Part shown: positions 1 to 6,284 of the stretch, in pieces | Layout: every line of letters starts with the position of its first letter | How positions within the stretch are numbered: the first letter of the stretch is position 1 | Assembly: GCA_018903055.1 (NCBI GenBank) | Contig: JAHIPW010000123.1 | Location: 1 to 15,598, forward strand | From: DRGV01 sp018903055 [NCBI: bacterium] | GTDB lineage: Bacteria; UBP18; UBA7526 | Direction of reading: 5' to 3' | DNA length: 15,598 nt | Position numbers and translations under genes: made by a program | The notes under the pieces: model-generated | Seen by the model: only the letters and a program-made list of their open reading frames with translations | Database searches by the model: none | Told to the model about the DNA's origin: nothing

Positions 1-1
1 C

Positions 2-283
<282 letters not shown>

Positions 284-411
284 GAAAGTGTGAAAGTGGG
301 ACGGAGAAACGGGGACACGGGGAAAGGGAGAAAATCTCCGGTTCACCGGTTCACCGATTCACCGATTCAAAGAGAACGATGCTCAATGTAAAATAAAGGC
401 GGGGGAGTAAA
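284..411. repeat. Palindromic spacer of tandem words
   Basis: The left half is purine-rich and repeats GAAAGTG- and ACGGGG-like words. The right half (339-369) is an 8-bp tandem repeat, CGGTTCAC, CGGTTCAC, CGATTCAC, CGATTCA, in 3.9 copies. The halves are roughly reverse complementary and meet at a small hairpin, GGAGA-AAA-TCTCC (327-339). No gene or clear promoter is visible. The word at 301-322 recurs at 5672-5693 with 20 of 22 bases identical. Confidence 0.7.
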
Positions 412-732
412 TTGGCGGAGAGAAAAGGCAAGCGTCCTTCTAAAGTAATTTTAATAGCCATTTTTTTATTAATCTTTTTTCTTGCTTATCTTTTTATCTC
501 TGGATATCTCGACCTGAGAAAGGTGGGCCAGAGATTGGCAAGAATAGAAGAGGAAAATAAAAAACTCGCTCGGGAGAATAAGAGACTAGAGGAAGAGATA
601 AAGGCCCTGGAAGGGGACCCCTTCTATATTGAAAAGATTGCCCGGGAAGAACTTGGGATGGTGAAGAAGGGCGAGATTGTCTATGAGATCATCTCTTCTG
701 AGGAACGTGAAAACGCGAATTCACGCGAATAA
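412..732 (+). CDS. ftsB: FtsB/DivIC-type septum formation initiator
   Basis: This is a small bitopic membrane protein of the divisome. In characterised bacteria FtsB/DivIC pairs with FtsL and an FtsQ/DivIB-type partner to activate septal peptidoglycan synthesis. The 106 residues run as follows: a short basic cytoplasmic tail (residues 1-12), one membrane helix (about 13-33), a charged heptad-type coiled coil (about 38-68), and the family signature GDPFYIEKIAREELGMVKKG followed by EIVYEI. The start is TTG 412, chosen because GGGGGAG lies just upstream with suitable spacing and the helix follows at once. The last residues (ENANSRE) are encoded by a repeat-like CGCGAATTCACGCGAAT sequence that continues into the spacer, so the natural C-terminus may have been overwritten by a repeat. 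The name ftsB versus divIC cannot be settled here. Confidence 0.9.
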   Translation: MAERKGKRPSKVILIAIFLLIFFLAYLFISGYLDLRKVGQRLARIEEENKKLARENKRLEEEIKALEGDPFYIEKIAREELGMVKKGEIVYEIISSEERENANSRE

Positions 733-800
733 AAAAGAGACGCTAATTATCGCGAATCTTAGAACATCTATTGGCAAACTTGAAGATTTAAATCATTAAT

Positions 801-829
801 TTGACAAAGATAAAAACCTGTGTTATATT
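801..829 (+). promoter_or_regulatory. Sigma-70-type promoter of the tRNA locus
   Basis: TTGACA at 801-806 is a perfect -35 box. A 17-bp spacer leads to TATATT at 824-829, one mismatch from the -10 consensus. Predicted transcription starts near 836, only one or two bases before the mature 5' end of the initiator tRNA (838), so almost no leader would need removal. This is the clearest promoter in the window. Confidence 0.85.
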
Positions 830-837
830 ATTACAAT

Positions 838-914
838 CGCGGGGTAGTGGAGTCAGGTACCACGTGAGGCTCATAACCTCAAGGTCCCCGGTTCAAATCC
901 GGGCCCCGCAACCA
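838..914 (+). tRNA. Initiator tRNA-fMet (CAU)
   Basis: The full 77-nt cloverleaf can be folded by eye: acceptor CGCGGGG/CCCCGCA with the initiator-specific C1-A72 mismatch, D arm GTGG/CCAC, anticodon arm TGAGG-CTCATAA-CCTCA, variable loop AGGTC, T arm CCCGG-TTCAAAT-CCGGG, and an encoded ACCA tail. The C1-A72 mismatch identifies it as the initiator. Two details differ from the E. coli pattern. The D stem has T11-A24 instead of a purine-pyrimidine pair, and the anticodon stem has A29-T41 in place of the first of the three usual G-C pairs. Confidence 0.95.
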
Positions 915-941
915 AATTTTTGATGCTATCAAAAAATTTGG
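912..941. repeat. Hairpin linking tRNA-fMet to the next tRNA
   Basis: CCAAATTTTTGAT (912-924) pairs with ATCAAAAAATTTGG (928-941) around a GCT loop, with one bulged A. The arms include the CCA end of tRNA-fMet and the first two G residues of the next tRNA-like gene. It has no trailing T-run, so it does not look like a terminator. It may guide processing or simply belong to the repeat-rich character of the locus. Confidence 0.7.
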
Positions 942-976
942 CGGTGTAGCTCAGTTGGATAGAGCAGTGAATTTCA

Positions 977-1083
977 CCCCGCACCAAACTTGGAGCCAGC
1001 ATAGCTCAGCTGGTTAGAGCAGCGGAATCATAATCCGCGTGTCGAAGGTTCGAATCCTTCTGCTGGCATAATTTGGTGCGGGG
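977..1083. repeat. Perfect 12-bp inverted repeat enclosing the inner tRNA
   Basis: CCCCGCACCAAA (977-988) is the exact reverse complement of TTTGGTGCGGGG (1072-1083). Only 6 and 4 bases separate the arms from the mature ends of the enclosed tRNA (995-1068, with 3 of those 4 directly following its 3' end), so the inner cloverleaf would sit on top of this stem. A CA dinucleotide flanks both sides (975-976 and 1084-1085), as a 2-bp target duplication would. GGGG 1080-1083 could alternatively pair with CCCC 1092-1095 of the outer tRNA. Confidence 0.9.
995..1068 (+). tRNA. Inner CAU tRNA (elongator Met or Ile2), no encoded CCA
   Basis: This is a canonical cloverleaf with no mismatch: acceptor GCCAGCA/TGCTGGC, D arm GCTC/GAGC, anticodon arm GCGGA-ATCATAA-TCCGC, variable GTGTC, T arm GAAGG-TTCGAAT-CCTTC, discriminator A1068. 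The anticodon is CAU and position 33 is U. The next bases are TAA, so CCA must be added after transcription, unlike the two neighbouring tRNA sequences, which encode CCA. A CAU anticodon fits either elongator tRNA-Met or the lysidine-modified tRNA-Ile2; the sequence alone does not decide. It is placed inside the anticodon loop of the outer tRNA on the same strand. Confidence 0.92.
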
Positions 1084-1128
1084 CAAGTAATCCCCGTGTC
1101 CGGGGTTCGAGTCCCTGCACCGCCACCA

Positions 1129-1407
1129 TGCGACCTATAAACGCAGAAGCGCAAGAACGCTAAGCCGCAAAATAATTCGCCAAGGCGCAAAAAAATAATT
1201 TGGCGTTTTTATTTTAAACTTTGGCAACTTGGCGTTTGGCGTCTCGGCGTTTGCCAGGTCGCCTTTCTTGTAGTATCGGACTGAAATTCCGATACTTGAT
1301 TAAATAGATTAAAAACAGATTACACAGATTAGTTAGGTTTATCTATGTAATCATCTTTAAAAATCTGTGGAATCAGATTCCGAGCATAGCGAAGATATCT
1401 TGTAAAA
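1129..1407. repeat. Repeat-rich spacer before tilS
   Basis: No gene is visible. Region 1145-1260 is an imperfect palindrome of gCGCAAg/GCCAA words on the left and TTGGCGT words on the right. At 1272-1296 AGTATCGGA and TCCGATACT form a perfect 9-bp hairpin with a 7-nt loop. At 1318-1330 and 1362-1374 GATTACACAGATT and AATCTGTGGAATC form a 13-bp inverted repeat with one mismatch. The last bases before tilS resemble repeat DNA and hold no clear Shine-Dalgarno site. Confidence 0.65.
1178..1210 (+). terminator. Possible intrinsic terminator after the tRNA locus
   Basis: CGCCAA (1178-1183) pairs with TTGGCG (1200-1205), followed directly by TTTTT. The stem is short and the loop is 16 nt, so the structure is modest. 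It stands in the right place to end tRNA transcription. Confidence 0.4.
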
Positions 1408-2847
1408 ATGCTTAAAGAGAAAGTAAGAGAAACCATAAAGAAATTCGGAATGCTCTCTTCTGGAGACAGAGTGGTAGTTGGGGTCTCGGGAGGTCCAGAC
1501 TCCGTTGCTCTATTGCATATATTAAAAGAACTGACCCCCCCATTCAAGATTTCTCTATCTATTGCTCATCTGAATCACAGATTCAGGGGCAGGGATTCGG
1601 ATAGGGATGCGGGATACGTTCAAGAATTGGCCAAAAGATTGAACCTTCCCGTCATTGTGGAATCCAGAGATGTTCCGGCCTTCATTAAAGAAGAGGGCCT
1701 CTCTCCAGAGGATGGGGCAAGAAGGGCAAGATATGATTTCTTCGCGCGGGTAGCGAAGCAGATAAAAGCAGACAAGATTGCCCTGGGCCATAATGCAGAT
1801 GATCAGGCAGAGACGGTTCTCATGAGGCTTCTGCGCGGTTCGGGAAGGGAAGGTTTGAGTGGCATTCCCCCTATAAGGAAGTTAAAAGTAAAAAGTAAAA
1901 AGTTAGAAGTAGAAATTATTAGGCCCTTGATTGAAACAACGAGGGAAGAGATTAAGAAGTATTTAAAAGAAAATAGAATTAAGAGTCGTCTCGACGCCTC
2001 AAATATAGAGCCGGTCTACCTACGCAATAGGATAAGACTAAAACTCTTACCCCTTCTTACCAAGTATAATCCAAATATCAAATCGGTATTGGTACGCACT
2101 GCCCAGCTTTTAAGAGAAGAGGATCGCTATTTAGAAGGAATTGTCAATAGACACCTCAAGCAGGTGATAAACAGGAGAGGGGAAGAGAAGATTACATTGG
2201 ATATTATTAAACTCTCATCCCTTTCTTCTCCCATCCAAAGACGCCTCCTGAGAGAATCCGTGGGATTGATAAAAGGTAATAAACTCGACATCAATCATGC
2301 GCATATAGATGATATACTTGACCTATTAAAGGCAAGAGGAAGAGCCTCCTTAGATCTACCAGGAAATATTCTGGTTACTAAGGAGTATAGAAGACTATCC
2401 ATAGGCTTTAAGAAAGAAAAAAAGGTTTCTTCCTTTAACTATTTCTTAAAAGTGCCTGGAATTACCAAGATTCCTGAGATTGGCTTCTCCTTCCGGGCTA
2501 AAATCCTAAAGGGGAGACCGAAGACATTGAAGGAGGATTCACCCCGCCCCTCTTCAGGGGAGCGGGGTTCAAAGGAGAAGGCCTACTTCGATTACCAGAG
2601 ACTAAAGGCCCCTTTATTCTTGCGCAATAGGGAAGAAGGGGATCGCTTTCAACCTTTGGGCATGAGAGGGAGTAAGAAGTTGAAGGACTTCTTCATGGAC
2701 GAGAAGATACCTCTCAAGGAAAGGGAGAGGACATCCTTGCTTCTTAGTGGAAAGGAGATTATCTGGGTAGTTGGCCAGCGCATATCAGATAAGGCAAAGG
2801 TCACCAATAAAACAAAGAAAGTGTTGATGGTAGAGGTGAAAGAATGA
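1408..2847 (+). CDS. tilS: tRNA(Ile)-lysidine synthetase TilS
   Basis: TilS attaches lysine to C34 of CAU-anticodon tRNA(Ile) with ATP, changing its decoding from AUG to AUA and its charging from Met to Ile. The 479 residues show the N-type ATP pyrophosphatase P-loop SGGPDS (about 27-32), AHLNHRFRG, GHNADDQAETVLMRLLRGSG, a central TilS domain, and the C-terminal TilS domain with RFQPLGMRGSKKLKDFFMDE and WVVGQRISD. The start ATG 1408 gives the usual N-terminus (MLKEKVRETIKKFGML) but lacks a clear ribosome site. Two in-frame stretches look like spacer repeats: an AAAAGTAAAAAGT low-complexity run (residues about 158-169) and a GC-rich hairpin (2541-2568, residues about 378-387). Both fall between conserved blocks. 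The stop overlaps the hpt start (ATGA). Confidence 0.95.
   Translation: MLKEKVRETIKKFGMLSSGDRVVVGVSGGPDSVALLHILKELTPPFKISLSIAHLNHRFRGRDSDRDAGYVQELAKRLNLPVIVESRDVPAFIKEEGLSPEDGARRARYDFFARVAKQIKADKIALGHNADDQAETVLMRLLRGSGREGLSGIPPIRKLKVKSKKLEVEIIRPLIETTREEIKKYLKENRIKSRLDASNIEPVYLRNRIRLKLLPLLTKYNPNIKSVLVRTAQLLREEDRYLEGIVNRHLKQVINRRGEEKITLDIIKLSSLSSPIQRRLLRESVGLIKGNKLDINHAHIDDILDLLKARGRASLDLPGNILVTKEYRRLSIGFKKEKKVSSFNYFLKVPGITKIPEIGFSFRAKILKGRPKTLKEDSPRPSSGERGSKEKAYFDYQRLKAPLFLRNREEGDRFQPLGMRGSKKLKDFFMDEKIPLKERERTSLLLSGKEIIWVVGQRISDKAKVTNKTKKVLMVEVKE
1881..1914 (+). repeat. In-frame AGTAAAA word repeat inside tilS
   Basis: The run repeats GTTAAAAGTAAAAAGTAAAA-type words and encodes a lysine/valine-rich segment between IPPIR and IIRPL, where many TilS proteins have only a few residues. 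The same kind of word occurs in noncoding DNA at 6364-6379. Confidence 0.6.
2541..2568. repeat. In-frame GC-rich palindrome inside tilS
   Basis: ACCCCGC (2541-2547) pairs with GCGGGGT (2562-2568). CCCT (2548-2551) can pair with GGGG (2557-2560) after a single bulged A. The result is a nearly continuous hairpin with a five-base CTTCA loop. It is read through in frame as a Pro/Ser/Gly/Arg-rich linker between the central and C-terminal TilS domains. Confidence 0.75.
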
Positions 2848-3392
2848 AGCCCAAGATAGTAGAGGATATTCTGATATCCGAAGAAGCGATTCAGAAGAAG
2901 ATCCGGGAGCTAGGAAGGAAAATATCCAAAGATTATAGCGGAAAAAAACTGGTCATCGTGGCCATTATGAGGGGAGCCATGCTCTTCTTGGCCGACCTGG
3001 TGCGCCACATCTCTGTTCCGGCAGCAATAGACTTCATGTTCGTCACCAGCTACAAAAAGGCCTCCAAATCAAGTGGGGCGATAAGGATTATCAAGGACCT
3101 AAAAGAGGATATTGAGGATAAGTATGTCTTAATCGTTGAGGATATTGTTGATACCGGTCTTACCTTCTCTTATCTTAAGAAATATTTAAAGGCCCATAAC
3201 CCAAAGAGCATTAAAATCTGTACCCTTCTTGATAAGCCCTCACGACGTCTGATAAAGGTGAAGCCGAACTATGTAGGCTTCACCATTCCCGATGAGTTCG
3301 TGGTGGGCTATGGATTGGATTATTTAGAGTTATACAGAAATCTTCCCTATATCGCCACCCTAACGGATAAGGCAAAGGAAAGACTGAAATAG
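2844..3392 (+). CDS. hpt: Hypoxanthine-guanine phosphoribosyltransferase
   Basis: This enzyme joins hypoxanthine or guanine to PRPP, giving IMP or GMP in cytoplasmic purine salvage. The 182 residues match the usual bacterial length. The PRPP-binding signature VLIVEDIVDTGLTFSYL lies at about residues 94-110, with the acidic pair and DTG that hold the ribose phosphate. Upstream, VAIMRGAMLFLADLVRHI supplies the loop that binds pyrophosphate, and FVTSYK is the flexible active-site loop. Near the C-terminus FVVGYGLDYLELYRNLPYIA is typical of Hpt. The ATG overlaps the tilS stop by the ATGA arrangement, implying coupled translation. The order tilS-hpt-ftsH is well known in Firmicutes. A 368-bp spacer follows before ftsH. 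Confidence 0.96.
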   Translation: MKPKIVEDILISEEAIQKKIRELGRKISKDYSGKKLVIVAIMRGAMLFLADLVRHISVPAAIDFMFVTSYKKASKSSGAIRIIKDLKEDIEDKYVLIVEDIVDTGLTFSYLKKYLKAHNPKSIKICTLLDKPSRRLIKVKPNYVGFTIPDEFVVGYGLDYLELYRNLPYIATLTDKAKERLK

Positions 3393-3760
3393 TTGCTTAA
3401 TGAAGTCCCGATACCTCAAAATATGCTATTATTAGGATTCCAGAAAACTAAAGGTATAGAAACTGGTTTACCCCGTTTAGACTCTAATCTACCAACATGT
3501 AAGAATAAATAATCCATTTGGAGTCGGTATCAAAACTATTAGAAAAATTACAGAACGATATTTGAGAGTCTAACGGGGTTTAACGTTTTTGAAACTCGTA
3601 TCGAGGCTTGAATCTGGAAGCTCGAGGCTGGATTGTGCTAAAGAAAGGGAAGAAAATCGAGCATCGAGTCTCTACAACGAGCATCGATACGAGCATCGAC
3701 AACAACAAACTTTTGAAGTGTTTTCTATCTCTAACGGGATAAAAAAGGAGGTCTAACGGG
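3393..3760. repeat. Repeat-rich spacer between hpt and ftsH
   Basis: No credible gene is seen in these 368 bp. ACCCCGTTTAGACTCT (3470-3485) is matched in reverse complement by AGAGTCTAACGGGGT (3565-3579) with one missing base. Three exact copies of CGAGCATCGA lie at 3658, 3678 and 3690. TCTAACGGGAT occurs twice (3730-3740 and 3752-3762), bracketing the ftsH ribosome site; the second copy contains the first two bases of the ATG. I could not identify a convincing promoter, though one is expected. Confidence 0.7.
3745..3751 (+). promoter_or_regulatory. Shine-Dalgarno site of ftsH
   Basis: AAGGAGG ends nine bases before ATG 3761 and is one of the two strongest ribosome sites here. It lies between two copies of TCTAACGGGAT, so slippage between these copies would delete it. 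Confidence 0.85.
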
Positions 3761-5584
3761 ATGAATAAAGCTTCAAAATTTACTAAATCCATCGGTTTTT
3801 GGCTTCTTTTGGCCCTCATCATCGCTTTCTTCTATCAAGCCCAGAAGACAAAAGTCTCCCCTATCGAAACCTTGTATTACTCTGTTTTTATAGAGAAGGT
3901 GAATAAGGGAGAGGTCCAGGAAGTGACCATTATGGAGAACAACATCGAGGGGAGACTGAGGGATGAGACGAGGTTCAGGACCTATACCCCCTATCAGGAT
4001 CCAAAGCTCGCTGAGACATTACAGGCCAAAGGGGTAAGGATCATTGGCAAGCCCCCCACACAATGGAAAACCCTTTTATGGAATGTTCTTCCCTTTATCG
4101 TAGTATTTGGTCTTCTCTGGTTCTTCCTTTTCCGTCGGGTAGAGGGAGCGGGAAAGCAGGCCATGTCCTTCGGTCAGTCAAAGGCCAAATTACATACCGA
4201 GCCCAAGACAAAGATTACTTTCAAGGATGTTGCGGGATGCGATGAGGCAAAGGAAGAATTAAAGGAGGTCATCGAGTTCTTAAAGGACTCCAAGAAGTTT
4301 CAGAGATTAGGAGGGAAGATCCCCCAAGGAGTACTCTTAATGGGTCCCCCGGGAACGGGAAAGACCCTCTTAGCCAAGGCAGTAGCCGGTGAGGCCGGGG
4401 TTCCTTTCTTCTCTATTAGCGGTTCGGACTTTGTTGAGATGTTTGTCGGAGTCGGTGCGAGCAGAGTCCGTTCTCTATTTCAGCAAGGGAAGAAGAACGC
4501 TCCTTCCATAATCTTCATCGATGAGATAGATGCTGTGGGAAGGCAGAGGTTCGCGGGATTGGGAGGAGGCCATGATGAAAGAGAACAGACACTGAATCAG
4601 TTATTCGTTGAGATGGATGGCTTTGATCCCAATGAGGGTATCATCCTAATCGCAGCCACTAACCGACCGGACGTTTTAGACCCGGCATTGTTGCGACCGG
4701 GTCGTTTCGATCGGCGCATTGTTGTCGATCGACCAGACATAAATGGAAGGGAGGCCATATTAAAGGTACATACCAGGAAAATTCCCCTGGCTAAGGATGC
4801 GGACCTCAAGGTCATCGCTCGCCGAACTCCGGGATTCTCTGGAGCGGATCTGGCTAATGTGGCCAATGAGGCCGCACTTCTGGCGGCCAGGAAGAATAGG
4901 AAGCAGGTGACCATGGAGGAGGTCGAGGAGTCCATAGATCGGGTCATGGCCGGTCCGGAGAGAAAGTCAATGGTAATCAGCACTGAAGAGAAGAAAATAA
5001 TCGCTTATCACGAATCGGGCCATGCTCTCTTAGCTCTTCTAATACCAGAGGCCGATCCCCTACATAAGGTATCCATCCTGCCTCGTGGTCTGGCCCTGGG
5101 TTATACCATTACCCCGCCCATAGAGGATCGATACATCTCCACTAAGAAAAAATTAATGGCTGAAATTGCCAAGACCTTAGGTGGCCGGGCAAGTGAGGAG
5201 ATCGTTTTTAATGAGGTATCGACCGGTGCCCAGTCCGACCTGCGGGTGGTTACGGATGAGGCACGGAGGATGGTGACCAGGTATGGAATGAGTGAGAAAC
5301 TAGGCCACCTTACCTTTGGTAGGCCACATGAGCAGATATTTTTGGGACGAGATATAACAGAGGAGAAGGATTATAGCGAGGAGACTGCCCGGGCCATAGA
5401 TCGGGAGGTGCGCAAGATTGTGGATGAGTGTTATGCCCGAGCCAAAGAACTACTAAAGAAAAATAAGAAGAAGCTTTCACTCTTGGCTGAGACTCTGTTG
5501 GAGAGAGAGGTCATGGATGGGGAAGAGGTGGCCCAGTTGGTAGGAATTAAGAAGGAATTCCCTAAGAAGAAAGTGAGCAGATGA
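3761..5584 (+). CDS. ftsH: ATP-dependent zinc metalloprotease FtsH
   Basis: FtsH is a membrane-bound hexameric AAA+ protease that degrades misfolded membrane proteins and selected regulators. The 607 residues give the full architecture: an N-terminal membrane helix (about 10-26), a short periplasmic domain, a second helix (about 105-126), the AAA+ domain with Walker A GPPGTGKT (about 195-202), Walker [15 protein letters not shown], the pore motif [10 protein letters not shown], the second region of homology ([20 protein letters not shown]), and the zinc site HESGH (about 417-421). The C-terminal tail is short and ends in KKVSR. The start ATG 3761 follows AAGGAGG. The family size is 600-650 residues, so the gene is complete. 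The stop lies at the edge of a 43-bp tandem repeat. Confidence 0.98.
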   Translation: MNKASKFTKSIGFWLLLALIIAFFYQAQKTKVSPIETLYYSVFIEKVNKGEVQEVTIMENNIEGRLRDETRFRTYTPYQDPKLAETLQAKGVRIIGKPPTQWKTLLWNVLPFIVVFGLLWFFLFRRVEGAGKQAMSFGQSKAKLHTEPKTKITFKDVAGCDEAKEELKEVIEFLKDSKKFQRLGGKIPQGVLLMGPPGTGKTLLAKAVAGEAGVPFFSISGSDFVEMFVGVGASRVRSLFQQGKKNAPSIIFIDEIDAVGRQRFAGLGGGHDEREQTLNQLFVEMDGFDPNEGIILIAATNRPDVLDPALLRPGRFDRRIVVDRPDINGREAILKVHTRKIPLAKDADLKVIARRTPGFSGADLANVANEAALLAARKNRKQVTMEEVEESIDRVMAGPERKSMVISTEEKKIIAYHESGHALLALLIPEADPLHKVSILPRGLALGYTITPPIEDRYISTKKKLMAEIAKTLGGRASEEIVFNEVSTGAQSDLRVVTDEARRMVTRYGMSEKLGHLTFGRPHEQIFLGRDITEEKDYSEETARAIDREVRKIVDECYARAKELLKKNKKKLSLLAETLLEREVMDGEEVAQLVGIKKEFPKKKVSR

Positions 5585-5668
5585 GCCCCGAAGGACAAGC
5601 CTACGGGGCAGGCAAGTGGGAAAGTGAGCTCCGAAGGACAAGCCTACGGGGCAGGCAGGTGGGAAACT
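5583..5668. repeat. Two-copy 43-bp tandem repeat after ftsH
   Basis: Copy one (5583-5625) and copy two (5626-5668) match at 40 of 43 positions. Each begins GAGCYCCGAAGGACAAGCC. The first copy overlaps the last two bases of the ftsH TGA. The rest of the spacer to 5729 holds ACGGAGAATCGGGGAAACGGGG (5672-5693), a near copy of 301-322, and short GTGAATAG repeats. No promoter or terminator was recognised. Confidence 0.9.
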
Positions 5669-5729
5669 GAAACGGAGAATCGGGGAAACGGGGCGAAGAA
5701 AGAAATCGCTAGTCAATAGTCGGTGAATA

Positions 5730-6284
5730 GTGAATAAGAAGGTAATTGCTAAAGCGGTTCAAGAAATTTTAAAAGCGATAGGTGAGAACCCCAAACGAAA
5801 GGGTTTAGTAGATACTCCCAAGAGGGTGGCAGAGCTCTATAGCGAGATATTTTCTGGGATTGGAAAGGATGCCAGGAAGGTCCTCACCCTTGCTCCCATA
5901 CAGCATGATGAACTGGTTCTGGTCAAGGACATCCCCCTCTATTCTATGTGCGAGCATCACCTCCTCCCCTTCTATGGGAGGGTCCATCTTGCCTATATCC
6001 CTGGTGGAGGGAGGGTAACCGGATTATCCAAACTGGCCCGGGTAGTGGATATCCTATCCAAGAAGCCCCAGATGCAGGAGAGGCTCACCAAGGAAATCGC
6101 AGATACTATTATGGATACTCTAAGACCCCAGGGGGTCTTAGTGATAGTAGAGGCCGAACATCTCTGCATGATCATCAGGGGGATAAAGAAGCCGGGCTCA
6201 GTAACCATCACCTCTGCGGTAAGAGGGGTCTTCAGGAAGAGGACCGCTGCCCGAGCAGAAGCCCTGATGTTGATTAGGGGCTAA
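5730..6284 (+). CDS. folE: GTP cyclohydrolase I
   Basis: FolE opens GTP to 7,8-dihydroneopterin triphosphate, the first step of folate synthesis (and of queuosine-type pathways in some bacteria). The 184 residues match the compact bacterial type. The zinc ligands are visible: C74 and H77 region in [20 protein letters not shown] and C146 in [17 protein letters not shown]. The N-terminal [20 protein letters not shown] and the C-terminal [11 protein letters not shown] are family blocks. The GTG start at 5730 is forced, because a stop codon lies two codons upstream in frame and conserved sequence begins soon after. No Shine-Dalgarno sequence is visible; the preceding bases are short GTGAATA repeats. 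folP lies 334 bp downstream, so the two form a split folate pair. Confidence 0.95.
   Translation: MNKKVIAKAVQEILKAIGENPKRKGLVDTPKRVAELYSEIFSGIGKDARKVLTLAPIQHDELVLVKDIPLYSMCEHHLLPFYGRVHLAYIPGGGRVTGLSKLARVVDILSKKPQMQERLTKEIADTIMDTLRPQGVLVIVEAEHLCMIIRGIKKPGSVTITSAVRGVFRKRTAARAEALMLIRG

Larger units (their letters stand above)
940..1128 (+). tRNA. Interrupted tRNA-like gene, possibly Met, with a tRNA nested in its anticodon loop
   Basis: The outer parts form a convincing tRNA: acceptor GGCGGTG (940-946) with CACCGCC (1118-1124), discriminator A and encoded CCA to 1128, D arm GCTC/GAGC (949-965), variable GTGTC (1096-1100), and T arm CGGGG-TTCGAGT-CCCTG (1101-1117). The anticodon arm is split. 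Joining 976 to 1088 would give a 78-nt molecule with TTTCATAA in the loop, which is a CAU anticodon in an 8-nt loop instead of 7. The anticodon stem GTGAA/TCCCC would have two mismatches. The 111-nt insert (977-1087) holds a 12-bp inverted repeat around a complete tRNA. Whether this is a spliced precursor, an insertion-killed pseudogene or an assembly fault cannot be decided here. Confidence 0.6.

Noticed and set aside
339-369. Possible CRISPR or phage repeat array
   Set aside because: Units are 8 bp and contiguous without spacers; no cas genes are present.
977-1087. Group I intron in a tRNA
   Set aside because: The insert is only 111 nt, mostly another tRNA, far too short for a group I core.
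940-1128. Circularly permuted tRNA using CCCCGCACCA (977-986) as its 3' end and TGCGGGG (1077-1083) as its 5' end
   Set aside because: The acceptor strands could pair, but no T arm precedes 977 and no D arm follows 1083.
940-1128. Archaeal-type bulge-helix-bulge intron
   Set aside because: The junction lies between anticodon positions, not after position 37. I could not draw the 3-4-3 bulge-helix-bulge, and the gene set is bacterial.
1272-1296. 9-bp hairpin as a terminator
   Set aside because: No T-run follows; it is better described as one of the spacer inverted repeats.
5948-6277. Plus-strand reading frame overlapping folE
   Set aside because: It lies wholly within folE in another frame and its product is unlike any known protein.
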